This document shows, piece by piece, positions 1-5,976 of a stretch of 26,257 bases of DNA. The stretch is from NCBI GenBank assembly GCA_900548625.1, contig URLO01000034.1, positions 1-26,257 of the forward strand, in the 5' to 3' direction. How positions within the stretch are numbered: the first letter of the stretch is position 1; each line of letters opens with the position of its first letter. The notes beneath the pieces are model-generated. The model searched no databases, was not told where the DNA came from, and worked only from the letters and a program-made list of their open reading frames with translations. Position numbers and translations under genes: made by a program. Origin of the DNA: an uncultured Eubacteriales bacterium (GTDB lineage: Bacteria > Bacillota > Clostridia > Oscillospirales > Oscillospiraceae).

Positions 1-1
1 G

Positions 2-64
2 CTTACCCCTAATACCATTTTCAGCATTACCGGACGCGATTGGATTATTGAAGCGTTTAATTAG
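2..64 (+). other. Possible C-terminal tail of an unseen plus-strand gene
   Basis: An open frame enters from the left edge and ends at a TAG at 62-64, giving a 20-residue tail that ends DWIIEAFN. The stop codon abuts the 16-bp terminal repeat at 64-79. That is the layout expected for the 3' end of a transposase gene lying against the terminal repeat of its insertion sequence. I do not recognise the family, and 20 codons is too short to exclude chance. Confidence 0.2.
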
Positions 65-79
65 GTTTTAGTATGAGAC
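64..79. repeat. Terminal-repeat copy of a mobile element
   Basis: GGTTTTAGTATGAGAC here differs at one base from the right end of the 168-bp palindromic element (19822-19837, GGTTTTAGTATAAGAC). It also differs at one base from the reverse complement of that element's left end (19670-19685). The body of this copy lies to the left, in bases 1-63 and beyond the window, and does not resemble the interior of the 168-bp element. The two may therefore be different elements sharing ends, for example an insertion sequence and its derivative. Confidence 0.65.
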
Positions 80-316
80 GCCGCCGGCAAAGAAAAGCGT
101 GTTGCCCGAAACGCAGCTCGTGCTGACCCAGCGGACCTGCTCGGGAATGTCCAAATACTGCGCCTGATAGGCGTACTGCGACGATGCCTCCGGCATCGTT
201 CCCGTCTGGGCAGACGGGTCTGCGCCGTCTGGTGTTGTTTTGTCCTTGCTGCATCCTGCAAGCGCCCCAAGCAGAAGCGTGAGCGCGGCACAGGCAGCAA
301 TCATGCGTTTTTTCAT
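68..316 (-). pseudogene. Truncated lipoprotein, 3' end cut off by mobile-element terminus
   Basis: The frame starts at an ATG (314-316) behind a GAAAGGGG ribosome binding site. A longer in-frame start at 394 has no such site and would hide the signal peptide. The 82-residue product has a lipoprotein signal (MKKRMIAACAALTLLLGALAGC, lipobox Cys22), then a polar linker and the beginning of a beta-rich domain (residues 52-79). It ends abruptly: the last three codons and the TAA lie inside the terminal repeat at 64-79, so the junction falls between Gly79 and Val80. Exported lipoproteins with this type of start are normally several hundred residues long. I read it as the 5' remnant of a lipoprotein gene disrupted by an insertion. 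The family of the lost part cannot be told. An alternative is a genuinely short lipoprotein whose stop codon happens to lie in the repeat. Confidence 0.7.
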
Positions 317-398
317 AACGTTGCCCCTTTCCTGGCGTTTTCCTCTTTTCGTCCCTATCTTAGCAGACTCTCTCCAAAAAGAAAAGCCATTCAAAGGC

Positions 399-427
399 TT
401 TTTAAGAAAACCTTAAGAAAAAGTCAA
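399..427 (-). promoter_or_regulatory. Promoter of the truncated lipoprotein with 11-bp direct repeats
   Basis: On the minus strand, TTGACT (422-427) and TAAAAA (399-404) are 17 bp apart, followed by an about 80-base leader to the ATG at 316. The spacer holds two copies of TTAAGAAAA as read on the plus strand (402-410 and 413-421) at an 11-bp period. That is the usual spacing of direct repeats bound by OmpR/PhoB-type response regulators. Regulator identity is not visible. Confidence 0.45.
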
Positions 428-484
428 TGCTCCTAAAAATGACCTGCAATTTAAAATAATATCAAGACTTTATCTCAAAAACTC

Positions 485-513
485 TTGTCAAATAAAAGAT
501 CATCCGATATAAT
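485..513 (+). promoter_or_regulatory. Strong sigma-A promoter, plus strand, with no gene behind it
   Basis: TTGTCA (485-490), a 17-bp spacer and a perfect TATAAT (508-513) predict transcription from about 520 rightward. No protein gene lies on the plus strand before 3916, so this promoter most likely drives the candidate RNA that follows. Confidence 0.6.
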
Positions 514-519
514 ATAGAC

Positions 520-783
520 ACAGGGGAACCGAACTCGCAACGCATTCGGAGGCAGCGGGAACATCCTTTCTCCTTGTATCTCACAAACCTGGCCCCTCGC
601 TCTCATAATCACAAGACAATGGCCGCAGGCGGATACCCCTGTCAGTATTTTCTGCGCGTCATTTCTGTCATGGCAGGTTCCCCTATGCCTGCTGTGCTCC
701 TTCCTCCGCCGCCCCTGTCTCCACACAGGGGCGGTATCATTTGCCTGAAAAGCCCGGCGGCAAAGCTCTTGCCGCCGGGCTTT
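520..783 (+). ncRNA. Candidate structured small RNA
   Basis: A near-consensus promoter initiates at about 520 into a region without a credible protein gene: the plus-strand 90-codon frame at 574-846 has no family features and runs into the next gene's antisense. The predicted RNA is rich in complementary segments. Its 5' end (ACAGGGGAACC, 520-530) can pair perfectly with 676-684 (GGTTCCCCT), and a shorter part (520-526) with 636-642 or 712-718. Local hairpins at 673-692 and 711-732 compete with these pairings. The 3' end may be the hairpin at 711-732 (no T tract) or the strong hairpin at 749-783. I could not match it to 6S, SRP, tmRNA or RNase P RNA by their conserved motifs. It could also be an untranslated remnant or a cis-regulatory leader. 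Confidence 0.4.
749..783 (-). terminator. Strong hairpin terminator for the thioredoxin/MBL operon
   Basis: A perfect 15-bp stem (749-763 with 769-783) closes a 5-base loop, about 20 bp past the stop of the minus-strand hydrolase gene. The outer A/T pairs give a short U run on the minus strand. It may also stop the plus-strand candidate RNA. Confidence 0.75.
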
Positions 784-802
784 GACATTGCTTTGGCTGT
801 GC

Positions 803-2395
803 CTAGTCCTTCCATGTGTCGATCAGCATTTCGATCTCCGCGGTAAAGCGGCGCAGGCGCTGGTTCGACTGCTCCTTGCAGGCCATTGCGACCGCAACGA
901 GCCGCTGCGCCGCCTCCACGAGCTGCGCAAAGGCTTCGTTCTTTCTTGCGCGGCCCTTTTTCTCAATGCGCTGCCCCTCTGTGACCACAAGGAACTTGCC
1001 TTGCAGCAGGTCAAATTCCGTTCCGCTGAACGGTGCGACCGCGCTGTAGCCCTCAGAGACAAGGCGGTCGCGGAAGGCCTCGCAGTTTTCTTCATCGCCG
1101 TGGTTGACAAACACAACGCGCGGCTTGCGCGTGAATGCGTGGACCCAGTGGAGAAGGCCGTCTCTGTCCGCGTGACCGCTTGTGCCGTGCAGGGCGCAGA
1201 TCTCCGCGTTGACCGAGATCTCCTCCCCGAACAGGCGGACGGTTTTTGCGCCGCTCAGGAGGCTCCGTCCCAGCGTACCCTCCGCCTGATAGCCGGCAAA
1301 GAGGATGATGTTCTCCCATCTCCAGAGATTGTGCTTGAGGTGATGGCGGATGCGTCCCGCGTCGCACATGCCGCTTGCGGAGAGGATGACCTTCGGGCGC
1401 GGATCGTCGTTGATCTTCTTCGACTCCTCCACGCTCTCCGTCAGATACAGATTGGCAGACCAGAGCGGATTGATCCCCTGCCGCAGAAGCTCGCGCGTTT
1501 CCCCGTCCAGATATTCCGGATCGCACTGCATAAACACCGCCGTTGCCGCCTCGGCAAGCGGGCTGTCCAGATAAACAGGCCAGCCATCGTGCCCCTGCAC
1601 GAGGCGCTTTTGCTTGATCTCACGGATGGCGTACAAAAGCTCCTGCGTCCTGCCGACCGCAAACGCCGGAACGATCACGCTGCCGCCCCGGTCAAAGGCG
1701 CGCTGCAAGACCGCGGCAAGCTCCGCGACCGTGTCCCCCGCCTTCTCATGCAGCCGGTTTCCGTAGGTGGACTCGATCACCAGATAATCCGCCTCGTCCA
1801 CCGTCAGAGGGTCGCTGAGGATCGGCTGGTCCGTGTTGCCGACGTCACCGCTGAACACGATCTTCCGCGTCTCCCCGTTCTCCGTCAGCCACAGCTCCAC
1901 ACACGCCGAACCGAGCAGATGCCCGACGTCGGTAAAGCGAAGCTCCACGCCCTCCGCGACCTTGATGCGCTCTGCATAGCTGCACGGGCGCATCAGCCGC
2001 AGCACGCCCGCCGCGTCCTCGGTGGTATAGACCGGCTCGACAGCCGCGCGTCCGGCGCGCACCGCCTTGCGGCTCATCCACTCTGCGTCGCTCTGCTGAA
2101 TGTGCGCGGAGTCCATCAGCATGATGCGGCTGAGATTCTCCGTCGCCTGCGTCGCGTAGACCTTTCCCCGAAATCCGTCCTTGTACAGCTTCGGCAGCAT
2201 CCCGGAGTGGTCGATGTGCGCGTGCGTCAGAAACACCGCGTCGATCTGTCCGGGTGCAGCCGGCAGGGGCGCGTTTTCAAAAACGTTGAGCCCCTGCTCC
2301 ATGCCGCAATCGATCAGGAATCTGCCCCCACAGCATTCCAGATATGTGCAGCTCCCCGTTACCTCGTGTGCCGCGCCAATGAATGTGATTTTCAT
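803..2395 (-). CDS. MBL-fold / beta-CASP metallo-hydrolase (RNA-processing type)
   Basis: The 530-residue protein has the metallo-beta-lactamase signature HAHIDH at residues 58-63 (His58, His60, Asp62, His63). Further ligand regions are GHLLGSA and FSGDVG. A beta-CASP domain and a C-terminal GTSGHAD motif follow. This architecture and length are typical of bacterial relatives of the CPSF-73/Ysh1 nucleases, which bind two zinc ions and cut RNA. The exact substrate of this branch is not known to me. It is cytoplasmic: no signal peptide or membrane segment. The start at 2395 has a GAAGGGAG site 7 bases upstream. It is the last gene of a minus-strand operon with thioredoxin and a thioredoxin-reductase-like protein (26-bp gap) and is followed by a strong terminator. 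The assignment to the superfamily is secure; an RNase function is inferred. Confidence 0.9.
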   Translation of the reverse strand: MKITFIGAAHEVTGSCTYLECCGGRFLIDCGMEQGLNVFENAPLPAAPGQIDAVFLTHAHIDHSGMLPKLYKDGFRGKVYATQATENLSRIMLMDSAHIQQSDAEWMSRKAVRAGRAAVEPVYTTEDAAGVLRLMRPCSYAERIKVAEGVELRFTDVGHLLGSACVELWLTENGETRKIVFSGDVGNTDQPILSDPLTVDEADYLVIESTYGNRLHEKAGDTVAELAAVLQRAFDRGGSVIVPAFAVGRTQELLYAIREIKQKRLVQGHDGWPVYLDSPLAEAATAVFMQCDPEYLDGETRELLRQGINPLWSANLYLTESVEESKKINDDPRPKVILSASGMCDAGRIRHHLKHNLWRWENIILFAGYQAEGTLGRSLLSGAKTVRLFGEEISVNAEICALHGTSGHADRDGLLHWVHAFTRKPRVVFVNHGDEENCEAFRDRLVSEGYSAVAPFSGTEFDLLQGKFLVVTEGQRIEKKGRARKNEAFAQLVEAAQRLVAVAMACKEQSNQRLRRFTAEIEMLIDTWKD

Positions 2396-2421
2396 GGCTA
2401 TGCTCCCTTCCTCATATCAAA

Positions 2422-3345
2422 TCAGATTTGCTCCACAATGTATCGCTCCGCCTGCTGCGCGGCAGCCGCGCCGTCCGCCGCAGCCGTCAGGATGCCCCGC
2501 AGCTGCTTTGTCCGAACATCACCCGCCGCAAAAACACCGGGCAGATTTGTCACGGTCGTCTCGTCTGCCGGAATGTATCCCTCCGCGTCCAGCGTGACCT
2601 GTCCCCGAAACAATCCCGTTTCCGGCACGCCGCCAAGACACACGAACGCCCCGTCACATGGCATATCCCAGACATCTCCGCCGCGCTGTTCCCGAAGACA
2701 GATGGACGAGACCCAGTTTGCATGCAGGAATGCCAGCACCTCGCTTCCGGCGTAGCGCTCCACGTTCCGCATCATTTTCAGCTTCGACGCATAGGCCTGG
2801 CCGATCGTCATTTTTTCGCCCCGATGCACCAGACAGACCCGCTTTGCAATGCGGGAAAGGAGCATCGCCGCCTCGGCAGCCTGCTCACCCTCCCCGATCA
2901 CTGCAACGGTTTTCCGTTTGTACATCATGGAGCGGCAGGACGCATAGTAGTGAACGCCGCGCCCCAGCATCTCGTCCTCTCCTTCGACTTCGAGCTTTCT
3001 CGGCGGCGCGCCGGTCGCCAGAATGACGGCGGGCGCCTGATAAATTTGCTTTGCGCCCTCCACGGTCTTGACCGGCTGCGTCAGCTCGACGCGCCGCACC
3101 TCCTCGGTCACAAGCTCCGCGCCGAAGCGCTCCGCACCGCGCTGCATTTTTTCACTCAGGCTCAGCCCGTCGATCCCGGCGTCAAAGCCCGGATAGTTTT
3201 CGATGTTTTCACTTCGGACGGCCTGCCCGCCGACGGACTGCTTTTCCAGCACGACTGCATGAAGCCCTGCTCTGGCGGCATACAGCGCGGCAGAATATCC
3301 CGCCGGGCCGCCGCCGACGATCACAATGTCATACATCGCAGCCAT
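2422..3345 (-). CDS. Thioredoxin-reductase-like flavoprotein lacking the redox CxxC
   Basis: The protein (307 residues from the chosen start) has the two-domain fold pattern of thioredoxin reductase: an N-terminal FAD motif (VIVGGGPAG, residues 8-16), an ATG motif near 110-112 and a C-terminal FAD motif (GVFAAGDVR). The canonical CATC centre is replaced by Tyr134-Ala-Ser-Cys137, so only the second cysteine remains. The NADPH-binding HRRxxxR motif is also lost (HRGEKMTIG), and the nucleotide loop reads GEGEQAAEAA. The start at 3345 is preferred over 3360 because GGAGGTGA lies within those five codons at the right spacing. The gene overlaps the thioredoxin gene by 17 bp, which implies translational coupling. 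Disulfide reduction of thioredoxin by the standard mechanism is not possible. It may accept another electron donor or act as a different pyridine nucleotide or ferredoxin-linked flavoenzyme. Confidence 0.88.
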   Translation of the reverse strand: MAAMYDIVIVGGGPAGYSAALYAARAGLHAVVLEKQSVGGQAVRSENIENYPGFDAGIDGLSLSEKMQRGAERFGAELVTEEVRRVELTQPVKTVEGAKQIYQAPAVILATGAPPRKLEVEGEDEMLGRGVHYYASCRSMMYKRKTVAVIGEGEQAAEAAMLLSRIAKRVCLVHRGEKMTIGQAYASKLKMMRNVERYAGSEVLAFLHANWVSSICLREQRGGDVWDMPCDGAFVCLGGVPETGLFRGQVTLDAEGYIPADETTVTNLPGVFAAGDVRTKQLRGILTAAADGAAAAQQAERYIVEQI

Positions 3346-3685
3346 ACAGCTCACCTCCATTCCGCCCCAGCATTTTCTTCAAGAAAGCGTCGATCTCCCT
3401 CTCCGAAGAAGGGTCGATCAGAAAGCCTGCCACCGCGCCGTTGATAAACAGCAGCAGCGTCGGCAGCTTGTGAATGTTGTACCTGCGTGCCAGTGCCGTT
3501 TCCGTGTCAAAATTGACACGCCCCACGGTGATCAGGCCTTCGTACTGCGCAGAGATCGATTCCAGTGCCGGTGCGAGCGCGCGGCAATACCCGCACCACG
3601 GCGCCCAGAATTTCACCAGAACCGGCTTCCTCGTTTTCGAGACATCATCCCGAAAGCTCTCTGTCGTGATTGCGTTGATTGCCAT
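3329..3685 (-). CDS. trxA: Thioredoxin with CGYC active site
   Basis: This 118-residue single-domain thioredoxin has the active site WCGYC (Cys31, Cys34), the fold-defining KFWAPW strand before it and the cis-proline region KLPTLLLF. It acts in the cytoplasm as a dithiol reductant. Tyr in place of Pro in CGPC usually shifts the redox potential and partner choice; this is family knowledge, not measured here. The start at 3685 has AAAGGAG 7 bases upstream. It is the first gene of the operon with the CxxC-less reductase-like protein and the beta-CASP hydrolase. The C-terminal tail (residues 107-118, GRNGGELYGCDV) is unusual because its codons double as the ribosome binding site of the next gene. 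Confidence 0.95.
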   Translation of the reverse strand: MAINAITTESFRDDVSKTRKPVLVKFWAPWCGYCRALAPALESISAQYEGLITVGRVNFDTETALARRYNIHKLPTLLLFINGAVAGFLIDPSSEREIDAFLKKMLGRNGGELYGCDV

Positions 3686-3780
3686 ATTACGCTCCTTTCC
3701 CGGCGCGATGCGCCGCGTCTTTCGGCTTCTGTTTCCCTCCGTCCTGTTTATAATTGAGACATCATCCTATTTATATTTCC

Positions 3781-3809
3781 ACTTTACCAGTATTCGCGTA
3801 CCTTGTCAA
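3781..3809 (-). promoter_or_regulatory. Promoter of the thioredoxin operon
   Basis: Minus strand: TTGACA (3804-3809), 17-bp spacer, TAAAGT (3781-3786), with an about 90-base leader to the thioredoxin start at 3685. It lies back to back with the promoter of the divergent TetR-type regulator, so that regulator could control both. Confidence 0.6.
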
Positions 3810-3854
3810 GAAACCCCTCAAAAAAGCGCCGCTTGTGTTTTACCGGCGGAACAC

Positions 3855-3883
3855 TTGCGAATAGACCGATTTTATGGCATAAT
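3855..3883 (+). promoter_or_regulatory. Promoter of the TetR-family regulator
   Basis: TTGCGA (3855-3860), 17-bp spacer and CATAAT (3878-3883) precede the ATG at 3916 by about 25 bases of leader containing AGGAG. Confidence 0.5.
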
Positions 3884-3915
3884 AATCTTTAGAACTTGGA
3901 ACAGGAGTAACTGCC

Positions 3916-4479
3916 ATGGCCGCTTTTACAAAACAGGCGATCAAAGCAAGCTTCCTGAAGCTGCTGGGAATGTACCCGCTGCGGGACATCAGCGTCAAAA
4001 TGATCGTTGAGGACTGCGGCATCAACCGAAAATCGTTCTACTATCACTATCAGGATATCCCTGCGCTTTTGGAGGAGATCCTGACCGAGCAGGCCGATGC
4101 GCTTCTTGCATCCTACCAGTCTGTCCATTCTCTGGAGGAATGCCTGACCGCAGTGATCGAAAAGCTGATTGCGAACAAGAAGCGTGTGCAGCACATCTAC
4201 CGCTCCGTCAACCGGGATGTGTTTGAAACGGCGCTGATGCAGGTCTGCGGCTATCTTTCCCGGCTGTACATCGACGAGATCACGCAAAGCCATCCGATCT
4301 CCGATGCCAACCGGGAGCTGATCATTGGTTTTTACCGTGGTGAGAGCTTTGGACTCATCATGGACTGGATGATGCGCGGAATGCCGGACGACGTTCTGAC
4401 GTATTTCCATCAGATCTGTGTATTCCGCCATGGTATGAGTGAGGAAATGCTGACGCGCATGGTGCAGTCAGACAAATGA
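3916..4479 (+). CDS. TetR/AcrR-family transcriptional regulator (DhaS-like)
   Basis: The 187-residue protein begins with a TetR-type helix-turn-helix (residues 5-52: helix, then DISVKMIVEDCGINRKSFYYHYQDIPALL). A helical ligand-binding C-terminal domain follows, of the kind seen in DhaS-like regulators of Firmicutes. The effector cannot be told. Start at 3916 behind ACAGGAGTAACTGCC. It is transcribed divergently from the thioredoxin operon with only 230 bp between the two start codons, so control of that operon and of itself is the natural guess. It ends in its own hairpin terminator at 4496-4537. Confidence 0.88.
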   Translation: MAAFTKQAIKASFLKLLGMYPLRDISVKMIVEDCGINRKSFYYHYQDIPALLEEILTEQADALLASYQSVHSLEECLTAVIEKLIANKKRVQHIYRSVNRDVFETALMQVCGYLSRLYIDEITQSHPISDANRELIIGFYRGESFGLIMDWMMRGMPDDVLTYFHQICVFRHGMSEEMLTRMVQSDK

Positions 4480-4495
4480 AGCCATATTGGACTCT

Positions 4496-4537
4496 CGCAG
4501 CGTTTCGCCGCACATGGCAAAACGCTGCGCGTTTTTT
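4496..4537 (+). terminator. Rho-independent terminator of the TetR gene
   Basis: A 10-bp stem (CGCAGCGTTT at 4496-4505 with 4520-4529) is followed by GCGTTTTTTG, giving six U residues on the plus strand, 17 bp after the stop codon. Confidence 0.8.
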
Positions 4538-4603
4538 GCTGCCTATGAGACAGAGATTTCCGCACTTTAAGGCAGAAAATCGGCGGATGGCGTTTCTTCT
4601 CTC

Positions 4604-4632
4604 TTGACACGCCGGATATTGCGCACTATAAT
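4604..4632 (+). promoter_or_regulatory. Perfect-consensus sigma-A promoter of the MarR/exporter operon
   Basis: TTGACA (4604-4609), exactly 17 bp, TATAAT (4627-4632): both hexamers match the consensus fully. A promoter this strong generally needs repression, and a palindromic operator lies at the predicted start of transcription. Confidence 0.85.
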
Positions 4633-4642
4633 ACTTCAAAAA

Positions 4643-4653
4643 TGAATCATTCA
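4643..4653. promoter_or_regulatory. Palindromic operator, probably for the adjacent MarR protein
   Basis: TGAATCATTCA is a perfect 11-bp palindrome starting 10 bp after the -10 hexamer and ending just before the ribosome binding site. MarR-family repressors bind short palindromes of this kind in their own promoters, so bound protein would block transcription of the MarR/exporter pair. Confidence 0.5.
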
Positions 4654-4672
4654 AATTAAAAGGAGTTTGCAC

Positions 4673-5110
4673 ATGAATCTGAATATCACCATTTCCAGAA
4701 AGATCGCGCTCGCCTACAGCGCCGCATGCAAACCGCTTTGCCGGGAACTGGGCCTTCCGCAGACGGCGTTCGACATTCTGATGTTCCTCGGAAACAATCC
4801 TGAATACAAAACCGCCAGTGAGATCGTGGAGATCCGGCGCATCAAGGCAAATCTGGTGTCCGTCAATGTTGAGCGGCTGGTGCAGGAGGGCTATCTCACG
4901 CGCCGCCCGGTCAAGGGCGACCGGCGCAAGACAGAGCTTCTCTGCACCGAAAAGGCGCAGCCCATCCTCAAGCGCGGGCGGCAGCTTCAGAATGCTTTTT
5001 CCGAGCGGCTGTTTGCAAATATGGACGATGAAATGCGCAGAATCTTTTCTGCGGCAATGCGCATCATTGAAAACAATCTGAATGAGCTTCTGGAGGCGGA
5101 CGAGCAATGA
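4673..5110 (+). CDS. MarR-family transcriptional regulator
   Basis: The 145-residue protein has the winged helix-turn-helix of MarR proteins: a recognition helix region around residues 42-68 and the wing with the hallmark GDRRKTELLCTEKA at about 81-94 (family consensus D-x-R). Long N- and C-terminal helices form the dimer. The start is the ATG at 4673, 7 bases after AAAAGGAG; a TTG two codons upstream would crowd the ribosome binding site. Its stop overlaps the start of the exporter gene by 4 bp (ATGA), so the two are translationally coupled. The palindrome at 4643-4653 suggests autorepression. The ligand is probably a substrate of the exporter, which is not known. Confidence 0.9.
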   Translation: MNLNITISRKIALAYSAACKPLCRELGLPQTAFDILMFLGNNPEYKTASEIVEIRRIKANLVSVNVERLVQEGYLTRRPVKGDRRKTELLCTEKAQPILKRGRQLQNAFSERLFANMDDEMRRIFSAAMRIIENNLNELLEADEQ

Positions 5111-5883
5111 AGATCCTATTGACGATTCTTGTCACATTTTTTGCGGGCATGGGCGCAGGTCTCGGCACCGGCTTTGCCGGGATGAGCGCCGCTGCCGTCA
5201 TCAGCCCCATGCTCATCACCTTTTTGGACATCGAGCCGTATATGGCGGTGGGCATTGCGCTGTCCTCCGACGTGCTTGCCAGCGCGATCTCGGCGTACAC
5301 CTACCACAAAAACAAAAATCTCGACGTCAAAAACGGCTCGATCATGATGGCGAGTGTGCTGATCTTTACCGTGGTCGGCAGCTACGCAGCCAGTCTCGTC
5401 CCCTCGAGAACCATGGGAAGTTTCTCCGTGTTCATGACTTTTCTGCTGGGCATCAAGTTTATTTTGCGCCCCGTTATGACCACAAAGGAGTCTATGGCGC
5501 AGATCTCGGCCAAAAAGCGCGCAATCCAGTCGGTCGTCTGCGGTGTTTTGATCGGACTGATCTGCGGCTTCATCGGCGCCGGCGGCGGCATGATGATGCT
5601 GCTCATCCTGACGAGCGTGATGGGCTTTGAGCTCAAGACCGCCGTTGGTACGAGCGTGTTCATCATGACTTTTACTGCGCTGACGGGTGCTGTGTCGCAT
5701 TTTGTGATCGGCGGCATTCCGGATATTCTGACGTGGGTGCTGTGCGTGCTCTTTACGCTTCTCTGGGCGCGCATCGCGGCAGTCTTTGCCAACAAGGCGC
5801 AGCCCAAGACGCTCAACCGCGCGACCGGCGTGGTGCTGGTCGTTCTCGGCGCTGTCATTATGGGCTTCCAGCTCCTGAGCTGA
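5107..5883 (+). CDS. TauE/SafE-family membrane exporter
   Basis: The 258-residue integral membrane protein has about eight hydrophobic segments in two related halves. Each half carries the glycine-rich signature of the family: GTGFAGMSAAAVISP near residue 20 and GFIGAGGGMMMLLIL near residue 155. Members move sulfite, sulfoacetate or other organosulfur and small organic anions; the substrate here is not shown by sequence. It is translationally coupled to the MarR regulator upstream, which suggests efflux induced by its own substrate. A bile salt hydrolase that can release taurine lies about 10 kb away, but no sulfonate-degrading gene is in the window, so a link is only a possibility. Confidence 0.88.
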   Translation: MKILLTILVTFFAGMGAGLGTGFAGMSAAAVISPMLITFLDIEPYMAVGIALSSDVLASAISAYTYHKNKNLDVKNGSIMMASVLIFTVVGSYAASLVPSRTMGSFSVFMTFLLGIKFILRPVMTTKESMAQISAKKRAIQSVVCGVLIGLICGFIGAGGGMMMLLILTSVMGFELKTAVGTSVFIMTFTALTGAVSHFVIGGIPDILTWVLCVLFTLLWARIAAVFANKAQPKTLNRATGVVLVVLGAVIMGFQLLS

Positions 5884-5918
5884 GCATTTTCCCGGAGCGA
5901 TTCCACTTGAAACTGTAT

Positions 5919-5950
5919 GAGCGCCGCGGTCATGACTGACCGCGGCGCTC
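5919..5950. terminator. Hairpin terminator between convergent exporter and hydrogenase genes
   Basis: A perfect 13-bp stem (5919-5931 with 5938-5950) with a 6-base loop lies between the stop of the exporter gene (5883) and the stop of hydA (5977). U runs are poor on both sides, so its efficiency is uncertain. Confidence 0.6.
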
Positions 5951-5976
5951 TGAATATACATTGGCTCAGTATGGGA

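Noticed and set aside
711..732. Hairpin GCCCCTGT...ACAGGGGC as a rho-independent terminator
   Set aside because: It has an 8-bp stem but no T run on either strand. It was kept only as part of the candidate RNA fold.
520..745. Assignment of the candidate RNA to 6S, SRP, tmRNA or RNase P RNA
   Set aside because: None of the conserved sequence signatures of those RNAs could be seen, so it is left as an unnamed candidate.
782..2755. 657-codon plus-strand open frame
   Set aside because: It runs antisense to the MBL hydrolase and its upstream neighbour. The translation is Arg/Leu/Ala/His-rich with no domain, typical of GC-rich shadow frames.
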